From positions 1-17,186 of the forward strand of contig CAYWWK010000036.1 in the NCBI GenBank assembly GCA_964462135.1: a stretch of 17,186 bases of DNA, written 5' to 3'. The notes below the pieces were generated by a model. The model did no database searches and was not told where the DNA came from. It saw only the letters and a list, made by a program, of their open reading frames with translations. This stretch comes from MGBC163016 sp964462135. Lineage in GTDB: Bacteria; Actinomycetota; Coriobacteriia; Coriobacteriales; Eggerthellaceae. Shown one piece after another: positions 1 to 7,470 of the stretch (its first letter is position 1; every line of letters starts with the position of its first letter). The translations under genes and the position numbers were made by a program.

Positions 1-114
1 AGGGGCGCTTTTTGCGTGTCTGGAGATATCTTCTTCCAGGCCTCCTGAAGGCGCATTGGGGCGCAGGGGTGTCGTGCCGCTTATTCCTTTGGACGATATG
101 GCAACTGCTCCTCT
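1..114. other. Left-edge non-coding stretch
   Basis: I see no coding region here. The first 13 bases (AGGGGCGC followed by TTTTT) look like the 3' arm and T-tract of an intrinsic terminator whose 5' arm lies outside the window, so an upstream plus-strand gene may end just before it. A short hairpin with one bulge (CTTC, AGG / CCT, GAAG) lies at 33-50 without a T-tract. This is inference from an incomplete structure. Confidence 0.3.
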
Positions 115-123
115 TGATATAAT
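115..123 (+). promoter_or_regulatory. Extended -10 promoter for the HEAT-icd-acnA operon
   Basis: TG at 115-116, one base, then a perfect TATAAT at 118-123 make an extended -10 element. No good -35 box is present at the usual spacing, which extended -10 promoters can tolerate. It lies 53 bases upstream of the first gene of the unit, which has an AAGGAG ribosome site at 163-168. Confidence 0.6.
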
Positions 124-176
124 GAATGCACTCTGGGTTTCTGTACCCTTTTGCCAATCTTTAAGGAGCTTTTCCC

Positions 177-782
177 ATGAGCACACGCAGTGATGATGTC
201 AAGGAGGCCGCAGCGGCAGCCATCAAGAACAAGAAGACCTTGGAGAAGCATGTGGCGAACCTCGCAGGCTCCTCACGGCGCGAACGGCAAAGCTCAGCAG
301 CCGTCATCGCGGTAGTGGCGAAGGAATCCCCAGAAAAGATCGCACCGTACATCTCGGATATCATTGATGCTCTGAATCGACCGGAAGCGCAGACGCGCTG
401 GGAGGTCCTCGATGCACTGAATGCGCTTGTCGCGCTGGATTCGCGCTCATGCGACAAGGCATTGCTTGGGGCTGAAACAGCACTTTTCGATGAGGACTCG
501 GGGCCATTGCGCCTGTCTGCTATGCGCTTCCTCTGCACGTTGGGTGCCACGACTGAGAACCGATCCGAGAAGGTCTGGCCTCTCTTGGATGAAGCCATCC
601 AGTGCTACCATGGCGATCTGGAATTCCTTGATATGCTGGTTGCGGTGATCGACTTCTCCGCCGGTAAGCTGGCGCCGCAGGTGAAGGAGGAGTTGGCGGC
701 TCGGATGAAATTCGATGCCGAGAACGGCAAAGGCCAACTCGGCAAACGAGCAGCTCAGATCGAAGAGAATCTCTCGAAATAG
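177..782 (+). CDS. HEAT-repeat protein, first gene of the icd-acnA operon
   Basis: A soluble 201-residue protein with no signal peptide or membrane segment. It is built of paired amphipathic helices that read as about three HEAT/armadillo-like repeats at roughly residues 22-66, 70-105 and 110-143, with a charged helical tail at 165-201. HEAT repeats are protein-binding scaffolds, so an enzymatic role is unlikely. The start is ATG 177, preceded by AAGGAG with an 8-base gap. The stop is 10 bases from the isocitrate dehydrogenase start, and the stop codon overlaps that gene's ribosome site, so the two are almost certainly cotranscribed. The position suggests a helper or regulator of the downstream enzymes, but nothing in the sequence proves this. 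The HEAT assignment comes from helix pattern rather than a diagnostic motif. Confidence 0.65.
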   Translation: MSTRSDDVKEAAAAAIKNKKTLEKHVANLAGSSRRERQSSAAVIAVVAKESPEKIAPYISDIIDALNRPEAQTRWEVLDALNALVALDSRSCDKALLGAETALFDEDSGPLRLSAMRFLCTLGATTENRSEKVWPLLDEAIQCYHGDLEFLDMLVAVIDFSAGKLAPQVKEELAARMKFDAENGKGQLGKRAAQIEENLSK

Positions 783-792
783 GAGGATGTTC

Positions 793-1881
793 ATGACGCG
801 TCATGAGGTGGTGCTCATTCCCGGTGATGGGATTGGGCCAGAGACATCTGCTGCCATGCAGGAAGTCGTCGCGGCGAGCGGCGCTCAGATAGATTGGCTC
901 ATCGCGCAGGCAGGAGCTGCAGTGATCGATGAGTTCGGCACGCCCCTTCCTGACCAAACCATTGATGCCATCAAGCAGTACAAGGTTGCTATCAAAGGCC
1001 CTGTCACCACCCCGGTTGGCACTGGCTTTCGCAGTGTGAATGTGGCTTTGCGCAAGACGCTTGATCTGTATGTGAATCTGCGGCCCGTCATGTCTATTCC
1101 GGGAGCAGGGGGGCGCTACGACGATGTCGATCTGATCGTGGTGCGTGAGAACACCGAAGACCTCTATGCGGGAATAGAGTTCGAGGAGGGAACGGAAGAG
1201 GCCCTTGAGCTCATCTCGTTCATTGACAAGATGGGCAAGGGAAGCATTCGCAAGGATTCAGGCATTTCCATCAAGCCCATTTCGATCACGGCAACCCGCA
1301 ATATCGTGGAATTCGCATTCGACTATGCCTTGAAGAATGGTCGGTCGAACGTGACCGCCGTACACAAGGCGAACATCATGAAGCATTCAGACGGGCTTTT
1401 CCTGCGTGAAGCACGCGAAGTGGCGAAGGCATATGAGGGTAGGGTCGATTTCGATGATCGCATCATAGATGCCTTCTGCATGAACATGGTCATGGATCCC
1501 TCCCAGTTCGACGTGATCGTCTTCCCGAATCTCTATGGCGACATCGCCTCTGACTTGGCAGCAGGTCTCGTTGGAGGTCTTGGACTTGCCCCCGGAGCCA
1601 ATATCGGCAAGGAATATGCCGTCTTCGAGGCGGTTCACGGCTCTGCTCCTGATATTGCTGGCAAGAATCTGGCGAACCCCACCGCTGAGATCCTCTCGGC
1701 AGCCATGATGCTCGACCACTTGGGCGAACATGAGGCGGCCAACCGCATTCGCGCAGCCATTCGAGCGGTGTATGGGCGCGGTGAGGTGCTCACGGGGGAT
1801 ATCCGTCGTGCTGAAGGACAGGCAAAGACCCCGGCAAGCACCACTGAATTCACTGCCGCTCTCGTGCGTGAACTGGCTTAG
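793..1881 (+). CDS. icd: Isocitrate dehydrogenase, NAD-type
   Basis: A 362-residue cytoplasmic enzyme of the isocitrate/isopropylmalate dehydrogenase fold, oxidising and decarboxylating isocitrate to 2-oxoglutarate. The catalytic tyrosine is Y125 in RENTEDLYAG, the catalytic lysine is K192 in AVHKANIMK, and the metal-binding Asp region is NLYGDIASD. The HKANIMK form separates it from isopropylmalate dehydrogenase. At the cofactor-selecting site the motif is HGSAPDIAG, with D287-I288 where NADP enzymes such as E. coli Icd have Lys-Tyr, so NAD+ is predicted. The short length also fits the NAD-type subfamily. I chose ATG 793 because AGGAGG at 781-786 sits six bases before it. ATG 787 touches that site, and the far upstream in-frame ATG at 715 lies inside the preceding gene. 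The gene is followed after 11 bases by acnA. Confidence 0.9.
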   Translation: MTRHEVVLIPGDGIGPETSAAMQEVVAASGAQIDWLIAQAGAAVIDEFGTPLPDQTIDAIKQYKVAIKGPVTTPVGTGFRSVNVALRKTLDLYVNLRPVMSIPGAGGRYDDVDLIVVRENTEDLYAGIEFEEGTEEALELISFIDKMGKGSIRKDSGISIKPISITATRNIVEFAFDYALKNGRSNVTAVHKANIMKHSDGLFLREAREVAKAYEGRVDFDDRIIDAFCMNMVMDPSQFDVIVFPNLYGDIASDLAAGLVGGLGLAPGANIGKEYAVFEAVHGSAPDIAGKNLANPTAEILSAAMMLDHLGEHEAANRIRAAIRAVYGRGEVLTGDIRRAEGQAKTPASTTEFTAALVRELA

Positions 1882-1892
1882 AAAGGATCTCC

Positions 1893-4541
1893 ATGGCGAA
1901 GCGTCTCCAATCCATTCTGTCTGTCGACGGCAAGGAATACACCTACTATCCCCTTTCCCAGATCAAGGATGCAGACATCCTTCCGTTCTCGCTCAAGGTC
2001 GTTCTTGAGAACGTGCTGCGAAACGTGTCAGATGAAGAGGCTGCCGCCTCCATGGCCGCGCGCATCGTCAATGCGGCTCAGGCAGGGCAGGCGGGCGATG
2101 AGGTGGAGTTCATGCCAGCCCGTGTTCTCTATCAGGATTTGACGGGTGTCCCCGTATTTGTGGACTTCGCCGTCATGCGTGAGGCTTTCGCCTCCCTTGG
2201 AGGAGATCCTGCACGGATCAATCCGAACATCCCCTGTGATTTGGTGATCGATCATTCGGTCATTGCTGACGCATCGGGCAGCCCGGATGCATTCGCGCGA
2301 AACACTCAGATCGAATTCGAGCGCAACCAAGAACGCTACAAGTTCTTCAAGTGGGCTCAATCCTCTTTCAAGAACGTGCGTATCGTGCCACCCGAGCAGG
2401 GCATATGCCATCAGCTGAACATCGAGTGCTTTGCAAACGTGGTTACCGCCTCTTCATACGAGGAGTGCAATGCGGTTGCCTATTTCGATACGCTTGTGGG
2501 GACGGATTCCCATACCCCCACCGCCAATGGCATCGGGGTTTTGGGCTGGGGCGTCGGCGGCATCGAAGCCGAAGCCGCCGCTTTGGGACAGCCCATCACC
2601 ACGCTGGTGCCGAAGGTCATCGGCATCCACCTGACTGGTGCGCTGGCTCCTGGAGTGGCAGCCATGGATGTTTCGCTGACATTCGCAGAGATTCTTCGAT
2701 CTCGTGGGGTTGTGGGGTGCTTTGTGGAATGCTTCGGTCCGGGAGTGAGTGCACTCTCCGCACAGCAGCGGGCAGCCATCGCGAACATGACGCCGGAATA
2801 CGGCAGCACCTGCACACTGTTCCCCACTGACGAGCGCACCCTTGAGTTCTTGCGCGCGGCCGGACGTCCTGAAGAGCAGATTGCCTTGGTTGAGGCCTAT
2901 GCGCAGGCTCAGGGTTTCTGGAACAGCAATGATGCGAATGGGCGCTCCTATGCGGATGTCATCGAACTTGACCTTTCTGCCATTCGCCCCAGCGTATCGG
3001 GACCTTCTCGCCCACACGACCGCATGGATATCGAGAAGGTGCATGAGCGCTTTGACCAACTGTGCGAGGAACGCTCGCTCGGCCGTGTGCCTCACAGCAT
3101 CCAGATGCAGGGTGAGCCATGCGAAGTGACCGACGGCAGCATCGCCATTGCAGCGGTGACCAGCTGCACGACAGCCACCGATCCTGAGATGATGATCCAG
3201 GCAGGCCTGCTTGCCAGGAACGCGGCAGCGCGTGGGTTGAAGGCGAAACCTTGGGTGAAGGCCATCCTTGCACCTGGCAGCCATGCTACGAGACTTCTGC
3301 TTGAACGTGCGGGCTGCATGGAAGGGATGGAACAGGTCGGATTCTATATGTGCGGATATGGCTGCATGAGCTGTATCGGCAATTCAGGGCCCCTGTCTGC
3401 TCCCATCCATGAAGTGGCTGACAAGATCGAATTGACCAGCGTGCTTTCCGGAAACCGCAACTTCGAGGGACGCATCTCTCCCGATGTCTCGCAGAATTAC
3501 CTGACCACACCGGCGCATGTGATCGCCTATGCGCTGCTGGGCACGGTGGGTGCTGATATCACCACGGAGGTCCTGGGGCAGGATGCAAGCGGCAATGATG
3601 TCTTCCTTGCTGACATCATGCCCGATCAATCCGAGGTCGATGCTGTGGTCAAGGCGTGCGTGACCGCAGATCTGTATGCTCAGGGCACGGAAGGGATGTA
3701 TGAGGGAGATGCCGCCTGGCAGGCCCTTTCGGCAGACGCAACGGAGGCATTCGCGTGGGCCGAGGATTCAACCTATGTGCGTCGGCCAACGTTCTTCGAT
3801 GGCATGACCTCTGATGCCAGCGCTCCCGGTGTCATAGAAGGTGCTCGGGCATTACTCTTCCTCGGTGACTTCATCACCACTGATCACATTTCTCCGGCGG
3901 GGGCCATTGCGCTGGATTCGCCTGCCGCTGATTACCTGCGTGCCCGTGGGGTGGCTGATGCTGATTTCAACACGTATGGAAGCCGTCGAGGCAACCATGA
4001 GGTCATGGCAAGGGGTACCTTCGCCAACGTGAAGCTGATGAACAAGCTGGCAGAGGGGCGCAAAGGCGGCTGGACGCGCGATCTTCTGACTGGCAAGGTC
4101 GCCACGGTGTTCGAAACGGCCGAGCACTACATGGCTGAGGGAGTCCCGGCCATCGTCATCGCGGGGAAGATGTATGGCAGTGGCTCCTCCCGTGACTGGG
4201 CAGCCAAGGGTCCAAAGCTTTTGGGAGTGCGTGCCGTCATCGCGGAGAGCTATGAGCGCATTCATCGTTCGAACCTGATCGGCATGGGCATCCTTCCCTT
4301 GCAGTTCAAGGAAGGGGAGAATGCGGAAACGGTTGGGCTGAAGGGTGATGAGGCGTTCAGCATCCAGGCAGTGGACTTCTCGGATGGACTGCCAAGCCCG
4401 GCGGAGGTGAACGTCGCATTCATTCGCCCAGACGGTTCACAAGGTAGCTTCTCGGCGACCGTCCGCGTGGATACCCCCACCGAAGGAAGCTATTTCGCCC
4501 ATGGGGGCATCTTGCAGTACGTCCTCAGGTCTCTTGCATAG
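1893..4541 (+). CDS. acnA: Aconitate hydratase A
   Basis: An 882-residue aconitase of the AcnA/IRP1 family, which isomerises citrate to isocitrate in the cytoplasm and so supplies the dehydrogenase encoded just upstream. The [4Fe-4S] ligands are visible as C425 (TSCTTATDP), C491 and C494 (GYGCMSCIGNSGPL). The 66 and 3 residue spacings equal those of IRP1. The N-terminal LVGTDSHTP segment and the C-terminal swivel-domain YGSGSSRDWA motif (around 762-770) are intact, and the length is normal for the family. ATG 1893 has AAAGGA at 1882-1887. Only 11 bases separate it from icd, so it is the last gene of a citrate-to-2-oxoglutarate operon. No citrate synthase gene lies in this window. Members of this family can bind RNA when the cluster is lost, but nothing here shows that. 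Confidence 0.96.
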   Translation: MAKRLQSILSVDGKEYTYYPLSQIKDADILPFSLKVVLENVLRNVSDEEAAASMAARIVNAAQAGQAGDEVEFMPARVLYQDLTGVPVFVDFAVMREAFASLGGDPARINPNIPCDLVIDHSVIADASGSPDAFARNTQIEFERNQERYKFFKWAQSSFKNVRIVPPEQGICHQLNIECFANVVTASSYEECNAVAYFDTLVGTDSHTPTANGIGVLGWGVGGIEAEAAALGQPITTLVPKVIGIHLTGALAPGVAAMDVSLTFAEILRSRGVVGCFVECFGPGVSALSAQQRAAIANMTPEYGSTCTLFPTDERTLEFLRAAGRPEEQIALVEAYAQAQGFWNSNDANGRSYADVIELDLSAIRPSVSGPSRPHDRMDIEKVHERFDQLCEERSLGRVPHSIQMQGEPCEVTDGSIAIAAVTSCTTATDPEMMIQAGLLARNAAARGLKAKPWVKAILAPGSHATRLLLERAGCMEGMEQVGFYMCGYGCMSCIGNSGPLSAPIHEVADKIELTSVLSGNRNFEGRISPDVSQNYLTTPAHVIAYALLGTVGADITTEVLGQDASGNDVFLADIMPDQSEVDAVVKACVTADLYAQGTEGMYEGDAAWQALSADATEAFAWAEDSTYVRRPTFFDGMTSDASAPGVIEGARALLFLGDFITTDHISPAGAIALDSPAADYLRARGVADADFNTYGSRRGNHEVMARGTFANVKLMNKLAEGRKGGWTRDLLTGKVATVFETAEHYMAEGVPAIVIAGKMYGSGSSRDWAAKGPKLLGVRAVIAESYERIHRSNLIGMGILPLQFKEGENAETVGLKGDEAFSIQAVDFSDGLPSPAEVNVAFIRPDGSQGSFSATVRVDTPTEGSYFAHGGILQYVLRSLA

Positions 4542-4579
4542 TCTGCTTTGCTGCGGCTTGAGGCTCCTCGGGATTCTTC

Positions 4580-4593
4580 CATGGTGTACCATG
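4580..4593. repeat. Short palindrome between acnA and the membrane-protein gene
   Basis: CATGGT-GT-ACCATG is a perfect 6-2-6 inverted repeat, 32 bases before the next start codon. It has no T-tract, so it is not a terminator. It could be an operator or chance. The surrounding 84 bases (4542-4625) hold no convincing promoter or terminator that I can identify. Confidence 0.3.
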
Positions 4594-4625
4594 TCTGAAA
4601 CCTTTTTCGACCATAGGAGACAGAC

Positions 4626-6578
4626 GTGGCATCAGGACTCGAATCCCTTCTGGAGGCACTCCAGAACTCAGGCATGAACACCGACAACATCGGTGGCAAG
4701 GATGGTGCGGCTTCAGACAGCGGGGGTGGCGACGCTGCTGGTGCTGGCAAAGGCGGCAGAAAAGGGCATGGCGGCAAGGGCGACGTTCCCCATATAGACT
4801 TCTCCTTCTTGGAGGAGATGCATGGTCCGAAGAGCAAGGCGGGATGGGTGGTGCTTGCCATCGTTGTCGTGCTTTTGCTGGCTGGTGCCTATTGGTGGTT
4901 CCATCCAGCCATCAGTCTGAATTCAGTGGACCTCTGGATGTTCATCGGCCTTGTCTGCTTGATATTGGCGGCCTACTTCTACTATCGCCGCCAAGCATAC
5001 AAGACAGGCGCCGGCAAATTCGAGAAGAGCCCGAGCAAGCAGAAGCGCTTCACGGTGCTCTTCGCCATTCCCATCGTCGTCATCCTGGTTGGGGTGTTGG
5101 GTGGCATCATGTCGAACGCCATCATTCCAGGCAACGCAGAGAAGTACACCAACGTACTCAAGACCGATACCCTTGAGTTCGCCCAGGATATCCAAGAGGT
5201 GGACTACAATCAGATTCCCGTCATCGATCGTGAATCAGCCATCCAGATCGGCGATCGCGAGATGGGTTCCATCCCTGAATACGTGAGCCAGTTCGAGATA
5301 TCTTCACTGTACAGCCAGATCAACTACAAGGGTGCACCGGTGCGGGTAAGCCCCTTGGGCTATGCTGACCTGTTCAAGTGGTTCACCAATCGTGAAGGTG
5401 GCATCCCGGCCTATTCCCTGGTCAACATGACAACGCAGGATGCTGAGATCGTCCGCCTTGGCGACAATCCCATCTACTATTCGCAAAGCGAGCCGCTTGC
5501 GCGCAACATCGACCGCTACGTGCAGCTGAAGTACCCGTTCTACATCTTCGATGAGTTCTCCTTTGAGATCGACGAGGATGGCCATGCTTGGTGGATCTGC
5601 CCGGTACGCACGTTCACCATCGGTCTGTTCGGCGGCTATACCATCGACAAGGTGATCCTTTGCGATGCCACGTCAGGGGAGTGCACCGAAATGGGTATCG
5701 AGGAGGTTCCCCAATGGGTCGACCGGGTGTTCCCGGCTGAGCTTCTCATCGAACAGTACAACTGGTATGGCACGTATCTCAATGGATGGCTGAATTCGTT
5801 CTTGGGTCAGGAGGGCGTGGTGCGCACGACACCCGGAACCGATGGCACATCTGGCTACAACTACATTGCCAAGGACGATGACGTGTGGGTGTATACCGGC
5901 GTCACTTCGGCCACGGCTGACAATTCCATCATCGGCTTCGTGCTGATGAACCAACGCACGCAGGAATCCCACTTCTACAGCGTATCGGGTGCGACCGAGG
6001 CATCGGCGATGAACTCGGCTGAAGGCCAAGTGCAGAATCTGCGCTACACAGCCAGCTTCCCGCTGTTGATCAATGTCGCGAACCAGCCGACGTACTTCAT
6101 GGCATTGAAGGATGCGACGGCACTGCCCAAGAAGTTCGCCATGATCGACATCCAGCGCTATCAGAATGTAGCGGTGGGGGACACCGTGGCAGACACTCAG
6201 ACTGCCTATGAGGCGCTCTTGGCAACCAACGGCGTGCTGACGAATGAGACTGATCTTACGGACGTGGAGGAGAAGACCGGCACCATCACAGCAGTGGCTC
6301 AAGCGGTCATCGATGGCAATTCCCATTTCTATGCGGTCATTGACGATGAGGACACGCTTTACGATTTCGCGCTGCCGGGGCTTCTGAATATCCTGAAATA
6401 CCAAGTGGGTGACCAGATCACCTTCACCTATCTGAAGACGGAGGGCATGAACACCGTCTATTCCATCATCGGACCGGATGGGCAGAAGCAGACCATGCAG
6501 GTGGAAACGGACAGCGGGGAGGCGAACGCTGAAGAGCAGGCAGTGGATCAAGCCGCCGTCCAAGAGGCTGCCGCGTAG
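4626..6578 (+). CDS. Membrane-anchored protein with large extracytoplasmic domain, unknown function
   Basis: A 650-residue protein I cannot name. It has a Gly/Ser/Asp-rich N-terminal region (about 1-65) with a basic patch at 45-51. Three hydrophobic helices follow at about 73-92, 101-120 and 142-163, with a strongly basic loop (121-141) between the second and third. By the positive-inside rule this puts the N-terminus inside and the last ~485 residues outside. That outer domain is rich in aromatic and beta-forming residues and carries C325, C346 and C353. A small OB-like segment (about 550-612, KTGTITAVAQAVIDG...) and an acidic Ala/Gln tail end it. No signal peptide, sortase motif or catalytic motif is visible. 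GTG 4626 is chosen because AGGAGA at 4615-4620 sits five bases upstream. A later ATG at 4674 has no such site. It appears to be its own transcription unit. Confidence 0.85.
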   Translation: MASGLESLLEALQNSGMNTDNIGGKDGAASDSGGGDAAGAGKGGRKGHGGKGDVPHIDFSFLEEMHGPKSKAGWVVLAIVVVLLLAGAYWWFHPAISLNSVDLWMFIGLVCLILAAYFYYRRQAYKTGAGKFEKSPSKQKRFTVLFAIPIVVILVGVLGGIMSNAIIPGNAEKYTNVLKTDTLEFAQDIQEVDYNQIPVIDRESAIQIGDREMGSIPEYVSQFEISSLYSQINYKGAPVRVSPLGYADLFKWFTNREGGIPAYSLVNMTTQDAEIVRLGDNPIYYSQSEPLARNIDRYVQLKYPFYIFDEFSFEIDEDGHAWWICPVRTFTIGLFGGYTIDKVILCDATSGECTEMGIEEVPQWVDRVFPAELLIEQYNWYGTYLNGWLNSFLGQEGVVRTTPGTDGTSGYNYIAKDDDVWVYTGVTSATADNSIIGFVLMNQRTQESHFYSVSGATEASAMNSAEGQVQNLRYTASFPLLINVANQPTYFMALKDATALPKKFAMIDIQRYQNVAVGDTVADTQTAYEALLATNGVLTNETDLTDVEEKTGTITAVAQAVIDGNSHFYAVIDDEDTLYDFALPGLLNILKYQVGDQITFTYLKTEGMNTVYSIIGPDGQKQTMQVETDSGEANAEEQAVDQAAVQEAAA

Positions 6579-6607
6579 CAAGGGAGACTCGTAGAGCGAA
6601 GACTTCA

Positions 6608-6628
6608 GCCTTCGGTCGTGACGAAGGC
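6608..6628. repeat. Inverted repeat overlapping the rplJ -35 region
   Basis: GCCTTCG (6608-6614) and CGAAGGC (6622-6628) form a perfect 7-bp stem with a 7-base loop. No T-tract follows, so it is a poor terminator for the upstream gene. It overlaps the predicted -35 box of the ribosomal protein promoter and could be an operator. Confidence 0.4.
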
Positions 6629-6646
6629 AGATGTTTCTGCTACAAT
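6618..6646 (+). promoter_or_regulatory. Promoter of the rplJ-rplL operon
   Basis: GTGACG (6618-6623) as -35, a 17-base spacer, and TACAAT (6641-6646) as -10. A TG dinucleotide at 6638-6639 makes the -10 an extended one. Transcription would start near 6653, just upstream of the L10 leader structure. Confidence 0.65.
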
Positions 6647-6666
6647 GCTCGGGCTGCCCAAAAGGC

Positions 6667-6768
6667 GGTGAAAATGAAAGACAAGTTCTGCTGCTTAAGA
6701 CAGCTGGTACCTGCAAAGGTTTAAGAGCGAAAGCTGCCAGCCGAGGTGGTTTCAGACATGTGAATGTC
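6667..6768 (+). promoter_or_regulatory. L10 leader RNA, rplJ autoregulatory element
   Basis: The untranslated leader folds into the three-way junction typical of L10 leaders, the mRNA site bound by the L10-(L12)4 complex for feedback control. The closing stem is GCTGG (6703-6707) with CCAGC (6737-6741). Hairpin 1 is ACCT-GCAA-AGGT (6709-6720). Hairpin 2 is AGC-GAAA-GCT (6726-6735). The TTAAGA and CCGAGG stretches around the junction match the usual conserved bases. A further hairpin GACAT-GTGA-ATGTC (6755-6768) leads straight into the terminator stem. The outer limits are approximate. Confidence 0.75.
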
Positions 6769-6803
6769 GGCCCCTGTCGTCTTGAGACGCAGGGGCCTTT
6801 TCT
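6769..6803 (+). terminator. Intrinsic terminator/attenuator in the rplJ leader
   Basis: GGCCCCTG, one bulged T, CGTC, loop TTGA, then GACG and CAGGGGCC form a very stable stem at 6769-6797, followed by TTTTCT. It lies between the L10 leader fold and the rplJ ribosome site, so it most likely acts as an attenuator set by L10 binding rather than as the end of an operon. No mutually exclusive antiterminator pairing was obvious to me. Confidence 0.8.
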
Positions 6804-6865
6804 CTATGAAGAGCCTTGCTGAGTTTGGCAGAACGTGATGCGCTATGTAAGGAGGTGTAACGTTA

Positions 6866-7387
6866 ATGCCGAACGCACAGAACCAAGAGATGCTTGCGAA
6901 CATCAAGGCGGATTTGGAAGCCAGCGGTGCTGTTTGGGTGGTTGACTATCGCGGTCTTACCGTGAAGGAGATCCAACAGCTTCGCCGCAACATCCGAGAG
7001 GCCGATGGTCAGATGAAGGTGTACAAGAACACCATCATGCACCTGGCGCTCTCTCAGGAGGAGCTTCCCACCCTTGATGATCTGCTGGCTGGACCGTCAG
7101 CATTCGTATTCGCAGGCAAGGATGTGGCAGCTTCAGCCAAGGCCGTGAAGGAGTTCGCGAAAGAGAACGAGAACCTGACCATCAAGGGCGGTCTCATGGA
7201 TGGAGAGGCTGTCAGTGCGGCAGAAGTGGAAGCCATTGCATCCCTTCCGTCTCGCGAGGTGCTCATGGCGCAGATCGCTGGTGCTATCAGCGGTGTGGCC
7301 CGTGGTCTTGCGACATCCATCAACGGTGTTCCCAGCGGGATCGCTCAGGCCATCAGCCAGGTGGCCGACCAGAAGGAAGCTGCCTAG
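6866..7387 (+). CDS. rplJ: 50S ribosomal protein L10
   Basis: A 173-residue ribosomal stalk base protein, which binds 23S rRNA (with L11) and anchors the L7/L12 dimers. The N-terminal half carries the family pattern (VVDYRGLTVKEIQQLRRNIR, then VYKNTIMHLAL). The C-terminal helix (about 145-173, GVARGLATSINGVPSGIAQA...) is the L12-binding helix. Length is normal. AAGGAGGTG at 6849-6857 precedes ATG 6866. The gene follows an L10 leader and attenuator and is cotranscribed with rplL. rplK-rplA are not upstream, so the stalk genes form a separate unit here. Confidence 0.96.
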   Translation: MPNAQNQEMLANIKADLEASGAVWVVDYRGLTVKEIQQLRRNIREADGQMKVYKNTIMHLALSQEELPTLDDLLAGPSAFVFAGKDVAASAKAVKEFAKENENLTIKGGLMDGEAVSAAEVEAIASLPSREVLMAQIAGAISGVARGLATSINGVPSGIAQAISQVADQKEAA

Positions 7388-7398
7388 CAGTCTTCCAA

Positions 7399-7449
7399 GC
7401 AGCATGAGGGCTGCATGACATGAACAGATGAGCCAAGGTGAGACTTGGC
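7399..7449 (+). promoter_or_regulatory. Two small hairpins in the rplJ-rplL spacer
   Basis: The 83-base spacer between the two stalk genes holds GCAGC/GCTGC (7399-7403 with 7410-7414) and GCCAAG/CTTGGC (7432-7437 with 7444-7449), both perfect stems with six-base loops. The second ends shortly before the rplL ribosome site. They may influence rplL translation or mRNA processing; the function is not shown. Confidence 0.4.
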
Positions 7450-7470
7450 CAACCGAAAGGAAGAAAGAAC

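Noticed and set aside
715..792. Upstream in-frame start for isocitrate dehydrogenase
   Set aside because: It would overlap the HEAT gene by 68 bases and add a non-homologous basic extension. ATG 793 has an ideal AGGAGG six bases away.
793..1881. 3-isopropylmalate dehydrogenase as identity
   Set aside because: The HKANIMK catalytic segment and the aconitase neighbour fit isocitrate dehydrogenase; no leucine genes are nearby.
2454..3284. Open frame of 276 codons on the minus strand
   Set aside because: It is antisense to intact acnA; no ribosome site or domain was seen.
5673..6716. Open frame of 347 codons on the minus strand
   Set aside because: It is the shadow of the 650-residue membrane-protein gene and would run across the rplJ promoter region. 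Its composition is His/Arg/Cys-rich and unlike a real protein.
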